Below, in pieces: positions 25,681 to 34,125 of a DNA stretch of 42,308 nt (position 1 is its first letter; each line of letters starts with the position of its first letter). A program made the position numbers and the translations under genes. Source of the DNA: an uncultured Eubacteriales bacterium (lineage in GTDB: Bacteria > Bacillota > Clostridia > Oscillospirales > Oscillospiraceae). The DNA is taken from assembly GCA_900545925.1 (NCBI GenBank), contig URAZ01000027.1:1-42308 (forward strand), in the 5' to 3' direction. Under the pieces are notes generated by a model. That model was not told the DNA's origin. It was given only the letters and a program-made list of their open reading frames with translations, and made no database searches.

Positions 25681-26153
25681 AGCTTTATGGTCAGGAGGCT
25701 GTTGATGCCTATACCTCCCTGGAACTTGTCGGCTTTGACTGCTGGTACATCAACGGCGCAAAGACCTTTACCTTCTCCGGTGATACCGCTACGATCACGC
25801 TGACGGACGGTTCTTCGCAGACACACACCTATACCTATCTCGGCCAATACAAGGTCGGCGACGGCGAAACGATGGTTTATAACGGACAGGAGATCGACCC
25901 GTCGTTTGCCTGCGATGTATACCAGTCCACCGACGATGCGGGCGAATTTACCTATCTGCTCTTCCGCGACGACACGATGGCTTCGACCTATCATATTGAG
26001 TTCCGCTACGGCAGCGATCTTGACGCGCTGCAGAAATACTTCACCGGCCCGTATGCCTACTGGCTCTCTGCCGGCATCGACGCGAGCGCCGACGCGCAGA
26101 CCATCGACAACGTGATCGACCTGTTCGTAACGGAAGATCTCAGCGGCGAATAA
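25681..26153 (+). pseudogene. 5'-truncated ZinT/YodA-like metal-binding domain
   Basis: The reading frame from the edge of the MITE-like element to 26153 encodes about 155 residues resembling the ZinT metal-binding fold: FDCWYINGAKTFTFSG, FTYLLFRDDTMASTYHIEF and LQKYFTGPYAYWLSAGI. The expected N-terminus, with signal peptide or preceding strands, is missing; the frame continues backwards into the element to a GTG at 25641, giving residues translated from the repeat (SAGSMWASTPTKL). No ribosome binding site fits that GTG. I read this as a gene whose 5' end was removed when the element inserted. The family match is from memory of ZinT-like proteins in this bacterial group and is moderate. Confidence 0.55.
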
Positions 26154-26178
26154 CCAACGACCATCCTCCATACACCAA

Positions 26179-26224
26179 CCCCAAGCCGCCGGCTCCATGG
26201 AACCGGCGGCTTGGGGCATTTTTT
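26179..26224 (+). terminator. Terminator after the ZinT-like fragment
   Basis: Perfect 14-bp stem CCCCAAGCCGCCGG (26179-26192) / CCGGCGGCTTGGGG (26203-26216), then a T-run at 26219-26224 that touches the stop codon of the converging SDR gene. Confidence 0.92.
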
Positions 26225-26972
26225 ACGTCTGCGCAGCGCCGTCAACGCTGATGACCGCGCCGGTCACATAGCTTGCAAGGTCGCTTGCAAGGAAAAGGAA
26301 CACATTTGCGATCTCCTCCGGCTCTCCGATGCGCCGAAGCGGGATAGGGGCGGAAATGCGCGCGACCAACTCCTCCGGCAGCGCGGCGACCATATCCGTC
26401 CGGGTCACACCCGGCGCGACGGCATTGACCCGGATCCCCGCCGGGCCGAGCTCCCTCGCAAGGCTCTTTGTCAGGCCATTGACGGCGAATTTGCTTGCCG
26501 GATATCCAACGCCGCTGGGCTGTCCGTACAGACTGACCATCGAGCTTGTGTTGATGATGCAGCCGTGCCCGGCTTTGCGCATCAGCGGCTCGACAGCCTT
26601 GCAGCCGTTAAAGACGGCGGTGACGTTCAGGTCCATGATCTTCTTGAAATTCTCCGGCTTATAAGCGGCCAGCGGCTCCCGCGCCGAGATGCCCGCGTTG
26701 TTGACCAGAATATCAACGCCGCCGAACGTCTCGCATGCCGTCTGGATCGCGGCCTGTACTGCGTTAAAGTCCGTCAGATCCGGCGCAAGGCCAATGACGG
26801 GCCAGTCTGCGTTTTCTGCTTTCAGCGCAGTCACAGCCTTTTCTGCTGTCTCCATCCGGCTGCCGCACAGTGCGACCTTCGCGCCGTTCTGTAGAAATAC
26901 CCGGACGATTGCCAGCCCGATCCCGCGTGTACCGCCGGTCACGACGGCGGTTTTTCCGTTCAGAAGTTCCAT
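26223..26972 (-). CDS. Short-chain dehydrogenase/reductase (FabG-like)
   Basis: 249-residue classical SDR acting on a hydroxyl/keto group with NAD(P). All motifs are present: nucleotide-binding TGGTRGIG at about 13-20, DILVNNAG, catalytic Ser in INTSSMVSLYG, and Tyr/Lys in YPASKFAVNGLTKSLA. The C-terminus (RIGEPEEIANVFLFLASDLA, TGAVISVDGAAQT) is standard. GGGAGG precedes the ATG. A lone gene on the minus strand, divergent from a sugar importer; it could oxidise a sugar or polyol supplied by that importer, but substrate cannot be read from sequence. In 26973-27255 I see an AT-rich inverted repeat (ATATAT, eight bases, ATATAT, near 27075-27096) but no gene. Confidence 0.93.
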   Translation of the reverse strand: MELLNGKTAVVTGGTRGIGLAIVRVFLQNGAKVALCGSRMETAEKAVTALKAENADWPVIGLAPDLTDFNAVQAAIQTACETFGGVDILVNNAGISAREPLAAYKPENFKKIMDLNVTAVFNGCKAVEPLMRKAGHGCIINTSSMVSLYGQPSGVGYPASKFAVNGLTKSLARELGPAGIRVNAVAPGVTRTDMVAALPEELVARISAPIPLRRIGEPEEIANVFLFLASDLASYVTGAVISVDGAAQT

Positions 26973-27255
26973 AAATCCATACCTCCCAATAGCCGTTTTT
27001 ATGTTTCTATTCTATCGCATACGAAAGCAAGAATGCCAATCCGTATCCCGAAACGGCAATATGTAGAAAGATTGATATATCAAATTTCATATATTGTTGC
27101 TGTCTGCTTGCCGGAAGTTGACAAGCAGATGCAAAAAAGGGCAAGCGCAGTAAATGACCAAATGCGAATCGACTGGTAGAATGGAATAAGAAAATACGAA
27201 GGAGCTGCGTCCGGTTTGTGCAGCTTTCCATATCAGCAAGACAGGAGGCATTCTC

Positions 27256-28233
27256 ATGCAGCAAACCCGGAATCCCAAACGTGTGCCTGATCTGCGCGCC
27301 AGCGGACGGTTCAGCAAGGCAAAGAAGACGCTGATGCTCCTGACCATGGTAGCCCCCGGCGCGATCTGGCTGCTGCTGCTGCGGTATCTGCCGATGGGCG
27401 GCATCATCCTCGCGTTCAAGAATTACAAAATCTATCCCAAGGACCCGACCTTCCTCAATAACCTCATCCACAGCAAATGGGTCGGCCTCGACAATTTCAA
27501 GTTCCTGTTTACCACCGGCGATTCGTGGGTCATGATCCGCAACACGCTAGCCTACAACATCGTGTTCATCATTCTGGGCGTGATCATTCCCGTTGCGTTT
27601 GCCGTTATGATGAGCGAACTTTCCAAGAAATTCGTCGCCAAGACATATCAGACGCTGATGTTTTTCCCGTATTTCCTGTCGTGGGTCGTCGTCAGCTATT
27701 TCCTGAACGCGTTCATCGATGCGCAGTACGGCCTTATTCCCATGGCTCAGCGCGCAGCGGGTGAAACCGCCGTCTCCTGGTACACAACGCCCGGTCCGTG
27801 GCCATATATCATCGTGTTCGCAAACCTCTGGAAGAACGTCGGCTATTCCACGGTTCTGTATCTCGCGGCCATCACCGGCATCGACCAGACGCAATACGAG
27901 GCCGCCGCCATCGACGGCGCAAGCAAATGGCAGCAGATCCTGCATGTAACGCTCCCGAATCTGCGCACGATGATTGCGATTCTGTTCATTCTGAACGTTG
28001 GCAAAATCTTCAACGCTGACTTTGGCCTGTTCTGGAATGTCCCGATGCAGAACGGCGCACTGTTCTCCGTCACGCAGGTCATCGACACCTATATCTACCG
28101 TGTCCTCATGAACACCGGCAACATCGGCCAGAGCACGGCGGCAGGTCTGCTTCAAAACATCGTCGGGTTTATCTGCATCATCGGCGCAAACGCCGTCGTC
28201 AAGAAGATCGACTCCGACAGTACCCTGTTCTAA
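27256..28233 (+). CDS. Carbohydrate ABC transporter permease (LplB-like)
   Basis: CUT1-type permease, 325 residues with about six membrane helices. KTLMLLTMVAPGAIWLLLLR and YLPMGGIILAFKNYKI are the LplB/YteP-type opening. The EAA docking loop is clear: YEAAAIDGASKWQQILHVTLP. AGGAGG precedes the ATG at 27256. First gene of a three-gene importer unit. As usual for this class there is no ATPase gene beside it; a shared MsmX-like ATPase encoded elsewhere is expected. Substrates of this class are often plant or host oligosaccharides. Confidence 0.94.
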   Translation: MQQTRNPKRVPDLRASGRFSKAKKTLMLLTMVAPGAIWLLLLRYLPMGGIILAFKNYKIYPKDPTFLNNLIHSKWVGLDNFKFLFTTGDSWVMIRNTLAYNIVFIILGVIIPVAFAVMMSELSKKFVAKTYQTLMFFPYFLSWVVVSYFLNAFIDAQYGLIPMAQRAAGETAVSWYTTPGPWPYIIVFANLWKNVGYSTVLYLAAITGIDQTQYEAAAIDGASKWQQILHVTLPNLRTMIAILFILNVGKIFNADFGLFWNVPMQNGALFSVTQVIDTYIYRVLMNTGNIGQSTAAGLLQNIVGFICIIGANAVVKKIDSDSTLF

Positions 28234-28247
28234 GGAGGTGCAGCCTG

Positions 28248-29162
28248 ATGAAACAGAAAAATCACCGTCTCAATTCCGTCAGCGCGGGCACAGAGGCCGT
28301 CATGAACGTTGTCCTTGCCCTGTTCAGCCTGTGCTGCATCATCCCATTCATCTTCGTCGTGATCATTTCCTTCTCCTCGGAGGAATCCATCCGCACCATC
28401 GGCTATTCCTTCTGGCCCATGGCGTGGAGCACGGACACCTACGCCTACGCGTTTGAAAAGCTGCCGCAGATCTGGCGCTCATTCTTCAACAGCGTCCTCA
28501 TTACCGGCATCGGTACGGTTTTGAGCACCCTGATTTGCGTCCTGTATTCCTACGCGCTCTACCGTCCGGATTTCAAATACCGCAATTTCTTCAACTTCTT
28601 CAGCTTCTTCGTCATGCTTTTCGGCGGCGGTCTTGTCCCGACGTATATCATCTCTAAGCAGGTGCTCGGCCTGAGCGAGAATTACGCCGCACTCATCGTT
28701 CCGCTGCTGGTCAGTCCCTTCAATATCATTGTCATGCGGACCTTTTTCAAAAGTTCTGTCCCGCTGGAACTGATCGAAGCGGCCACCATCGACGGCAGCG
28801 GCGAATATTCAACGCTCTTCCGCATTGTCCTGCCCATCGCCAAGCCCGGCATTGCAACTATCGCGCTTTTGAATGCGCTGGCTTATTGGAACGACTGGTT
28901 CCAGTCGCTCCTGTATATCCGTCAGAACAAAGTGCTCCAGCCTCTGCAGGCGCTTCTGATGGAACTGCAGAACAACGTTGAATATCTCAACCGCATGATC
29001 GGACAAATGGGCACCGCCGCCATCATGGAAGCCCAGCGGGCGCCGAACCAGACGCTGCGCATGGCGCTGGTCGTGATGATCGTCGTTCCCATCGCCTGCG
29101 CGTATCCCTTCTTCCAGCGCTACATTGTTGCCGGTCTGACGATCGGCTCCGTTAAGGGCTGA
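28248..29162 (+). CDS. Carbohydrate ABC transporter permease (LplC/YtcP-like)
   Basis: CUT1-type partner permease, 304 residues with six hydrophobic segments. Typical features are GLVPTYIISKQVLGLSENY, SPFNIIVMRTFFKSSVPLEL and the EAA loop LIEAATIDGSGEYSTLFRIV, with ALAYWNDWFQSLLYI after it. It begins 14 bases after the LplB-like gene, with AAGGAGG spanning that gene's stop codon, so translation is coupled. It forms the membrane heterodimer with that permease. Confidence 0.94.
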   Translation: MKQKNHRLNSVSAGTEAVMNVVLALFSLCCIIPFIFVVIISFSSEESIRTIGYSFWPMAWSTDTYAYAFEKLPQIWRSFFNSVLITGIGTVLSTLICVLYSYALYRPDFKYRNFFNFFSFFVMLFGGGLVPTYIISKQVLGLSENYAALIVPLLVSPFNIIVMRTFFKSSVPLELIEAATIDGSGEYSTLFRIVLPIAKPGIATIALLNALAYWNDWFQSLLYIRQNKVLQPLQALLMELQNNVEYLNRMIGQMGTAAIMEAQRAPNQTLRMALVVMIVVPIACAYPFFQRYIVAGLTIGSVKG

Positions 29163-29222
29163 ATCAGCGTAATTGCTGTTTTGGTATAGAGTGAAAAAAT
29201 TTTAAAATGGAGGAATCATCAA

Positions 29223-30827
29223 ATGAAAAAAGTCCTTGCGCTTCTTCTGGCTCTCATCATGGTGCTTGGCCTCGCCGCGTGCGCGACGAAGGAAGCCCCG
29301 GCAAAGACTGACGACCCGGCCCCTGCTGACACAACCAACACCGAAACGACCGAGCAGACGCCTGCCGACGCTACTGACACGGCAGAGTCTGTCACCATCA
29401 AGATCTGGTTCCACGGCAGCAACGTAACCCCGGAAGCTTCCGAAAAGGTCATGGCCGAACTGAATCCGTACCTCAATGAGAAGATTGGTGTCACGCTCGA
29501 TCCGATCTGGGGCACCTGGGGCGATTTCGACACCAGCACCGTCACGGCTCTGGCCGGCGGTGACGATGTTGACATTTACTTTACCTGCAACTGGTCTGCC
29601 GACGAGTACAACAAGTACGCCCGCGACGGCTACTGGGTCAAACTCGACGATATGTTGGAGAAGGACGCACCTGAACTGCTTGCCACGATCCCCGAAGGCA
29701 TCTGGGAATGCGCCCGCACCAACGGCCTTGACGGCATGGGCATCTACGCCGTTCCCGGCCTGAAGGACACCGCAACCCAGAACTGCTGGGACGTCAACGG
29801 CACGCTGCTGGCTGAACTCGGCTACGATGTCGATGCAGTCTGCGCGGCAGGCCTTGACTATTACTCCGATGAATATGAAGAAATGCTCCAGAAGGCCAAG
29901 GACGCCAAGGGCGGCGATTTCTATCCGCTGCTCATCGAGCCGGCCGTCCTCGAACGCCTTGTGACCCACACCTCCATCGTGACCGGCGACCTCAACGGCG
30001 GCAACGTCCTGTCCTACTACTATGACGCCGAGCATCCGTCCAAGGACATCGGCAGCACCATCGTCAACAAGTTTGCCACCGACGAATTCAAGAAGTTCGC
30101 CGACCGCACCTATTACTATGCGCAGAAGGGCTTCATCTCCCCGAGCTGCCAGTCCGTCGCCACTGCAAACGACTACCGCACCGCCTGCCAGTCCACCGGC
30201 GACTACCTGTTCTGCACCCAGTCCTACGCCTTCGGCTGTGAGTTGGACTTCTCCAAGGCCCGCGGCATTGACGTGCGCATGGTCCCGGCGACCGCCGCTT
30301 ACATGGACTGCACCTCCGGTCAGGGCGCGATGATGGCCATCTCCGCCACGTCCAAGAACCCGGATAAGGCCCTGCAGTTCCTGAATCTCCTGAACACCGA
30401 CCCCGTCGTTATGACCTATGTCAACTACGGCGTGGAAGGCTTCACCTACAACAAGAACGACGACGGCACCATCACCTTCATCGACGATGCCCGTGCGACC
30501 TATTCTCCGTGGACGAACGGCGTCGGCAATGTGCGTATCCTCCCGCCGACCAGCGACCAGGGCGCCGATTTCTGGCAGCGCTTCTCCGCGTACTATGACG
30601 CGGCAGAGACCCTCCCCTACGGCGGCTTCATCTTCGACTCCTCTGTCTGCGAGACGGAAGCAGCCGCTCTGGCCAACGTCTGGGCCGAGTACGCCTTCAA
30701 CCTCATGAGCGGTGCAGTCAACCCCGACGACGTCCTGCCCGAGTTCCTTTCTAAACTCGAGGCTGCCGGAATCAACACCTTCGTTGACGCCGCCAACGAA
30801 CAGATGAACGCTTATCTCGCAGGCTGA
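29223..30827 (+). CDS. Extracellular sugar-binding lipoprotein (DUF3502 type)
   Basis: Solute-binding lipoprotein, 534 residues, long as expected for the LplA/DUF3502 class. The signal peptide KKVLALLLALIMVLGLAAC ends in a lipobox LAAC, followed by a Thr/Asp/Pro-rich linker of about 40 residues. The mature domain opens VTIKIWFHGSNVTPEASEKV and has GGDDVDIYFTCNWSADEYN and PDKALQFLNLLNTDPVVM, typical of these binding proteins. The C-terminal part (SAYYDAAETLPYGGFIFD on) corresponds to DUF3502. Third gene of the importer, with GGAGG upstream; a hairpin closes the unit. Its codons and GC content match the highly expressed genes here. Confidence 0.93.
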   Translation: MKKVLALLLALIMVLGLAACATKEAPAKTDDPAPADTTNTETTEQTPADATDTAESVTIKIWFHGSNVTPEASEKVMAELNPYLNEKIGVTLDPIWGTWGDFDTSTVTALAGGDDVDIYFTCNWSADEYNKYARDGYWVKLDDMLEKDAPELLATIPEGIWECARTNGLDGMGIYAVPGLKDTATQNCWDVNGTLLAELGYDVDAVCAAGLDYYSDEYEEMLQKAKDAKGGDFYPLLIEPAVLERLVTHTSIVTGDLNGGNVLSYYYDAEHPSKDIGSTIVNKFATDEFKKFADRTYYYAQKGFISPSCQSVATANDYRTACQSTGDYLFCTQSYAFGCELDFSKARGIDVRMVPATAAYMDCTSGQGAMMAISATSKNPDKALQFLNLLNTDPVVMTYVNYGVEGFTYNKNDDGTITFIDDARATYSPWTNGVGNVRILPPTSDQGADFWQRFSAYYDAAETLPYGGFIFDSSVCETEAAALANVWAEYAFNLMSGAVNPDDVLPEFLSKLEAAGINTFVDAANEQMNAYLAG

Positions 30828-30858
30828 TCAACTGCACACAAAGCCCGCATAACACACA

Positions 30859-30893
30859 GCAGCCGGTTTCCCGCCAGATGGGAAACCGGCTGC
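30859..30893 (+). terminator. Terminator of the LplBC-type importer
   Basis: Perfect 14-bp stem GCAGCCGGTTTCCC / GGGAAACCGGCTGC followed by TTTA only. It may also serve the converging spoVAC. Confidence 0.8.
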
Positions 30894-30912
30894 TTTACGC
30901 GCAAAGAGATAG

Positions 30913-31353
30913 CTAACCGCCGAAAATCACCAGAATGATGCCGTAAAGAACACTGGCGACCGTGCCGTAGACAATGACAGGACCAGCAATGATGAACATT
31001 TTGGCCGCCATGCCGGTGACGAAGCCCTCGGCTTTGAACTCGATTGCAGGCGAGACGACCGCGTTTGCGAAGCCAGTGATTGGCACGAGCGTTCCGGCGC
31101 CCGCAATTTTTGCCAGATCGTCATAGACGCTCAGGCCCGTCAGCACGGCACTTAAAAACACGAGACTGACCGAGGTCGCCGCTGCCGCATCCTGCTCGGA
31201 CAGTTCCAGCGCGGTGTAGCCGTTCAGGATCAGCTGGCCAATCACGCAGATGAGGCCGCCAATCAGAAAGCTGTTCAGCAGATCCTTTCCCAGCGGCGAT
31301 TTTTTAGCCAGCCGCGCCACATAGCGGTTGTATTCCTTTGGAGACATGTTCAT
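30913..31353 (-). CDS. spoVAC: Stage V sporulation protein AC
   Basis: Inner-membrane mechanosensitive channel subunit involved in uptake and release of dipicolinic acid in spores. About 146 residues from ATG 31353 (AGGGAG upstream). Family marks are KKSPLGKDLLNSFLIGGLIC VIGQ near residue 20-45, LTGLSVYDDLAKIAGAGTLV, PITGFANAVVSPAIEFKAEG and GPVIVYGTVASVLYGIILV, giving about four helices. SpoVAC normally sits with spoVAD and spoVAE; neither is next to it here, so this is a solitary copy. It is divergent from a spore-type peptidoglycan-binding gene set. Confidence 0.92.
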   Translation of the reverse strand: MNMSPKEYNRYVARLAKKSPLGKDLLNSFLIGGLICVIGQLILNGYTALELSEQDAAAATSVSLVFLSAVLTGLSVYDDLAKIAGAGTLVPITGFANAVVSPAIEFKAEGFVTGMAAKMFIIAGPVIVYGTVASVLYGIILVIFGG

Positions 31354-31470
31354 TCTGATCCGCTCCCTTACTCTTTTATCCATAGTATCCGCCGCATGGC
31401 CCGCATTCATGCACAAAATCTGTATTTGCCGCATATGCTAACGGCTGAAAGCAAAAAAGGAGGCAGCATG

Positions 31471-31869
31471 ATGCAGGAATACGGAACCGTAACCGCGCAG
31501 ATCGTGACGTCGGCCGCACAGATCCCCATTCCGGGCTCGACGCTCACCATTACACGCGAATTGCCGGACGGCAGGCAGGAACTGTTGGCCGTGCGCATGA
31601 CGAATTACGACGGCTTTACCGAGCCCTTTGACGTCCCAACACCCCCGGCGTCCGACAGTCAGACGCGGCAGACCGCCGAGACGCCCTACGCCCTTGTCGA
31701 TCTGCGCGGAGAACATGCAGGCTATGACCGCGTATTCATTCACAACGCGCAGGTCTTCCCTGGCATCCAGACCCTGCAGCAGATTGTACTCATCCCGACG
31801 CCGACGCTGCCGGACAGCTACGCGCAGACGCAGGAATTCGATATTCCATCGCAGGCGCAAGACTTGTAA
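31471..31869 (+). CDS. Small beta-rich protein of a spore-wall gene set
   Basis: 132 residues, no signal peptide and no membrane helix. GTVTAQIVTSAAQIPIPGST and LTITRELPDG look like a carboxypeptidase-regulatory/CnaB-like beta sandwich, and YALVDLRGEHAGYDRVFIHN plus GIQTLQQIVLIPTP follow as further strands. AAGGAGG precedes two tandem ATG codons (31468 and 31471); the second has the better spacing. The gene is 13 bases before a SpoIID/peptidoglycan-binding gene and is presumably co-transcribed with it. In relatives, similar small proteins sit in the same position and are labelled spore cortex-lytic; that label is from context, not from a catalytic motif. Confidence 0.7.
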   Translation: MQEYGTVTAQIVTSAAQIPIPGSTLTITRELPDGRQELLAVRMTNYDGFTEPFDVPTPPASDSQTRQTAETPYALVDLRGEHAGYDRVFIHNAQVFPGIQTLQQIVLIPTPTLPDSYAQTQEFDIPSQAQDL

Positions 31870-31882
31870 AGGAGGTAGTTTC

Positions 31883-33286
31883 TTGGCGACGATCGCCCCG
31901 TATATCCCCGAAAGCATCACTGTCCATCTCGGCTCGCCGAATTCGAGTGCTGAAAACGTAACGGTGTCGTTTTCCGACTATGTGAAAAACGTCCTGTCCA
32001 GCGAAGTCTACCCGACGTGGGAGCCTGCCGCGCTGCGCGCAAACGCGCTGGCAATCATCTCGTTCGCCCTCAACCGGATTTACACCGAATATTACCGCAG
32101 CCGCGGATATCCATTCGATATTACGTCTTCAACGGCAATCGACCAGAAATTCATCAATGGCCGCAACATCTATGACAATATCTCCGAGTTGGTTGACGAA
32201 TTGTTCACGGATTATCTCCGGAAGCAGGGCTTTGTCGAGCCGTTGGCAGCAAAATTCTGCAACGGTGTGACGGTCACCTGTCAGGGCCTGAGTCAGTGGG
32301 GTTCACAGTATCTGGCGCAGGACGGAGCAAACTCTATTGATATTCTGCGTACATATTACGGGGAGGACGTGGAACTTGTGACGAACGCGCCCGTGCAGAA
32401 TCTGCAGGAATCCTACCCCGGCAGTCCTGTGCGGCGGGGCGATATCGGCGTCAATGTGTCATTTCTGCAGGTCGCGCTCAACCGCATTTCACAAAACTAT
32501 CCCGCCATTCCCAAAGTTCCCGTTGATGCCATATTCGGAGAAGCAACGGAAAACGCCGTGCGTTCGTTCCAGTCCATATTTTCTTTGACGGTTGACAGCA
32601 TTGTGGGCCGCGCGACATGGTACACGATCGTAATGCTCTATACGGCAGTTCTCAAGCTGGGCGAACTGCAATCGCTTGGGCAGACGTTCTACGGCTATTC
32701 GTGGGAATACCCTGAGCAGATTCTTCCCGGTGAGCAGGGTGCAAAGGTGACGCATCTGCAATATATGCTGTCCGTTGTTTCCCAATTCAATTCCGCCGTG
32801 CACGAGCCGCCGGTCAGCGGTGTATTCGGCGACACGACTACACAAGCCGTCACGACATTCCAGCGCGCTTACAATCTGCCGGAGACAGGCACAGTTGACC
32901 GTGCGACCTGGGACAGCATCTATTCTCAGTTTGCAGGCATTGAGACAACCGTTTTCGGAGACGAAGCGCTTTTCCCCTTCACGCGCCCGCCGATGGCTGT
33001 GACAGAGGCCGATCTGCAGGAGCAGTTAATCGCCGCTGCCGCAGCCTTTCCGGAGTTGGACGCGCCGAAGCGGTCTGGAAAGCTGGACGCGCAGACGAAG
33101 CGGAGCCTCGCAGTCTTCCAGCGTCTGTCCGGAAGCACTCCGACCGGCACGCCGGACGCGCAGAGCGCATCTGATCTGGCAGGCATGCAGTTTCTGCTGC
33201 AGCATGCACAGTCCACGCGCTTTGTGCAGTTTCCGGGAATGACGCTCAAATCCGGCATGCAGGACAGGGAGGTACGCAGCGTATGA
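31883..33286 (+). CDS. SpoIID-like protein with peptidoglycan-binding repeats
   Basis: 467 residues, starting at TTG 31883 with AAAGGAGG upstream. Residues 10-165 resemble a SpoIID/LytB domain: FSDYVKNVLSSEVYPTWEPA, in which Glu 41 matches the catalytic Glu of the SpoIID transglycosylase, and later GLSQWGSQYLAQDG, DILRTYYGEDVEL. Three PG_binding_1 type repeats follow: about 185-245 (PVDAIFGEATENAVRSFQ), 283-345 (SGVFGDTTTQAVTTFQRAY) and a weaker third at 373-433 (LDAQTKRSLAVFQRL). No signal peptide is visible, as in mother-cell proteins loaded onto the spore from outside. Its stop overlaps the next start (ATGA). Likely role is cortex or coat-layer glycan binding or remodelling. Confidence 0.82.
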   Translation: MATIAPYIPESITVHLGSPNSSAENVTVSFSDYVKNVLSSEVYPTWEPAALRANALAIISFALNRIYTEYYRSRGYPFDITSSTAIDQKFINGRNIYDNISELVDELFTDYLRKQGFVEPLAAKFCNGVTVTCQGLSQWGSQYLAQDGANSIDILRTYYGEDVELVTNAPVQNLQESYPGSPVRRGDIGVNVSFLQVALNRISQNYPAIPKVPVDAIFGEATENAVRSFQSIFSLTVDSIVGRATWYTIVMLYTAVLKLGELQSLGQTFYGYSWEYPEQILPGEQGAKVTHLQYMLSVVSQFNSAVHEPPVSGVFGDTTTQAVTTFQRAYNLPETGTVDRATWDSIYSQFAGIETTVFGDEALFPFTRPPMAVTEADLQEQLIAAAAAFPELDAPKRSGKLDAQTKRSLAVFQRLSGSTPTGTPDAQSASDLAGMQFLLQHAQSTRFVQFPGMTLKSGMQDREVRSV

Positions 33287-33831
33287 ATACACCGTCCAAT
33301 TACGTCGGCCAGCCCATCCGGAGCCTCCAGACGATGCTCCGAACCCTCGCACACGCAGACGAGACGTTGTTGAAACTCGTGCCGGACGGCATTTACGGAC
33401 CAAACACCGTGCAGGCCGTCCGTGAATTCCAGCGGCAGAACGGTCTGCCCGTCACCGGCGAAACCGACAACACAACATGGAATAAACTCGTTGCAATCTA
33501 TACTGTTCAGAGTCCGTCGGTCCTGCCTGCCGCACCGGTCGCGGTCCGCTGGACGCCGAACCGTGTGCTTGCCGCAGGCAGCCGGAACTCGCATCTGTTT
33601 CTCATCCAATCCATGCTCCAGTCGCTTGCACGCTTTTATGCTAACGTGCCCGCGCTTACCGTGACCGGCGTTCATGACGCACCCTCGGTTGCGGCAGTCA
33701 AATGGCTGCAAAGACTGGCCGCGCTTCCGCAGACCGGCGAGATTGACCAGACGACATGGGCGTATCTCAGCGGCCTCTACACCCTCGCCTCCGGGGACGG
33801 GGAAGCTGCGGATCAGCAGAGCACCCTGTAG
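33283..33831 (+). CDS. Peptidoglycan-binding protein with two repeats
   Basis: 182 residues made almost wholly of two PG_binding_1 type repeats: 13-70 (VPDGIYGPNTVQAVREFQRQ and TDNTTWNKLV) and 100-163 (VTGVHDAPSVAAVKWLQRL and IDQTTWAYLSGLY). No signal peptide or catalytic domain. It starts inside the stop codon of the SpoIID-like gene, so the two are translationally coupled and probably act together on spore peptidoglycan. The last residues, ADQQSTL, run into a MITE-like element: the TAG stop at 33829-33831 belongs to that element, so the original C-terminus may have been a little longer. Confidence 0.85.
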   Translation: MNTPSNYVGQPIRSLQTMLRTLAHADETLLKLVPDGIYGPNTVQAVREFQRQNGLPVTGETDNTTWNKLVAIYTVQSPSVLPAAPVAVRWTPNRVLAAGSRNSHLFLIQSMLQSLARFYANVPALTVTGVHDAPSVAAVKWLQRLAALPQTGEIDQTTWAYLSGLYTLASGDGEAADQQSTL

Positions 33832-33934
33832 GGGCCGATGCCCACATCGGCCCACGCAGAAGGCACTGATTTTACGAAAATCCTAGGCGAATTCGCAACT
33901 TCCCAACGGGCCGATGTGGGCATCGGCCCCTACA
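33827..33934. repeat. MITE-like palindromic element, copy 2
   Basis: 108 bases with perfect 27-bp terminal inverted repeats (33827-33853 and 33908-33934), beginning TGTAGGGGCCGATG. Each terminal repeat also folds on itself (GGGCCGATG / CATCGGCCC). The inside matches copy 1 at 25573-25680 in reverse orientation. It provides the stop codon of the upstream gene. Confidence 0.88.
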
Positions 33935-33953
33935 AACGAATATGCAGGTGCAT

Positions 33954-34023
33954 GCGAATTTGCCGAAGATTTCTGTAGAACAGCTGCATCCAGCCGGGCG
34001 GAGCAGAGCCCCGCCCCTACCAA
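33954..34023. repeat. Half of a related palindromic element with other ends
   Basis: GCGAATTTGCCGAAGATTTC and on resembles the inside of the MITE-like elements, but is joined to a different end: GGGCGGAGCAGAGCCCCGCC then CCTACCAAGAT. That end is similar to the palindrome at 36569-36605. Suggests modular exchange of ends. Confidence 0.6.
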
Positions 34024-34073
34024 GATCGTGCATATATTGTACTGCCGCATAGAATTCTGGTTTCTCCGGTGTA

Positions 34074-34102
34074 TTGATAATTTCCGCTCCATCTGCTACA
34101 GT
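34074..34102 (+). promoter_or_regulatory. Promoter of the acetate-kinase-like gene
   Basis: TTGATA (34074-34079) and TACAGT (34097-34102) with a 17-base gap, about 25 bases before the ATG. Confidence 0.55.
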
Positions 34103-34125
34103 ATAGAAAAAACAAGGAGCAAACT

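Noticed and set aside
31354..31434. N-terminal extension of spoVAC to an upstream start
   Set aside because: The added 27 residues are not in the family and a ribosome binding site sits at the shorter start, ATG 31353.
33827..34023. CRISPR-like array from repeated palindromes
   Set aside because: Only one pair of inverted ends plus a half element; no regular direct repeats with spacers and no cas genes.
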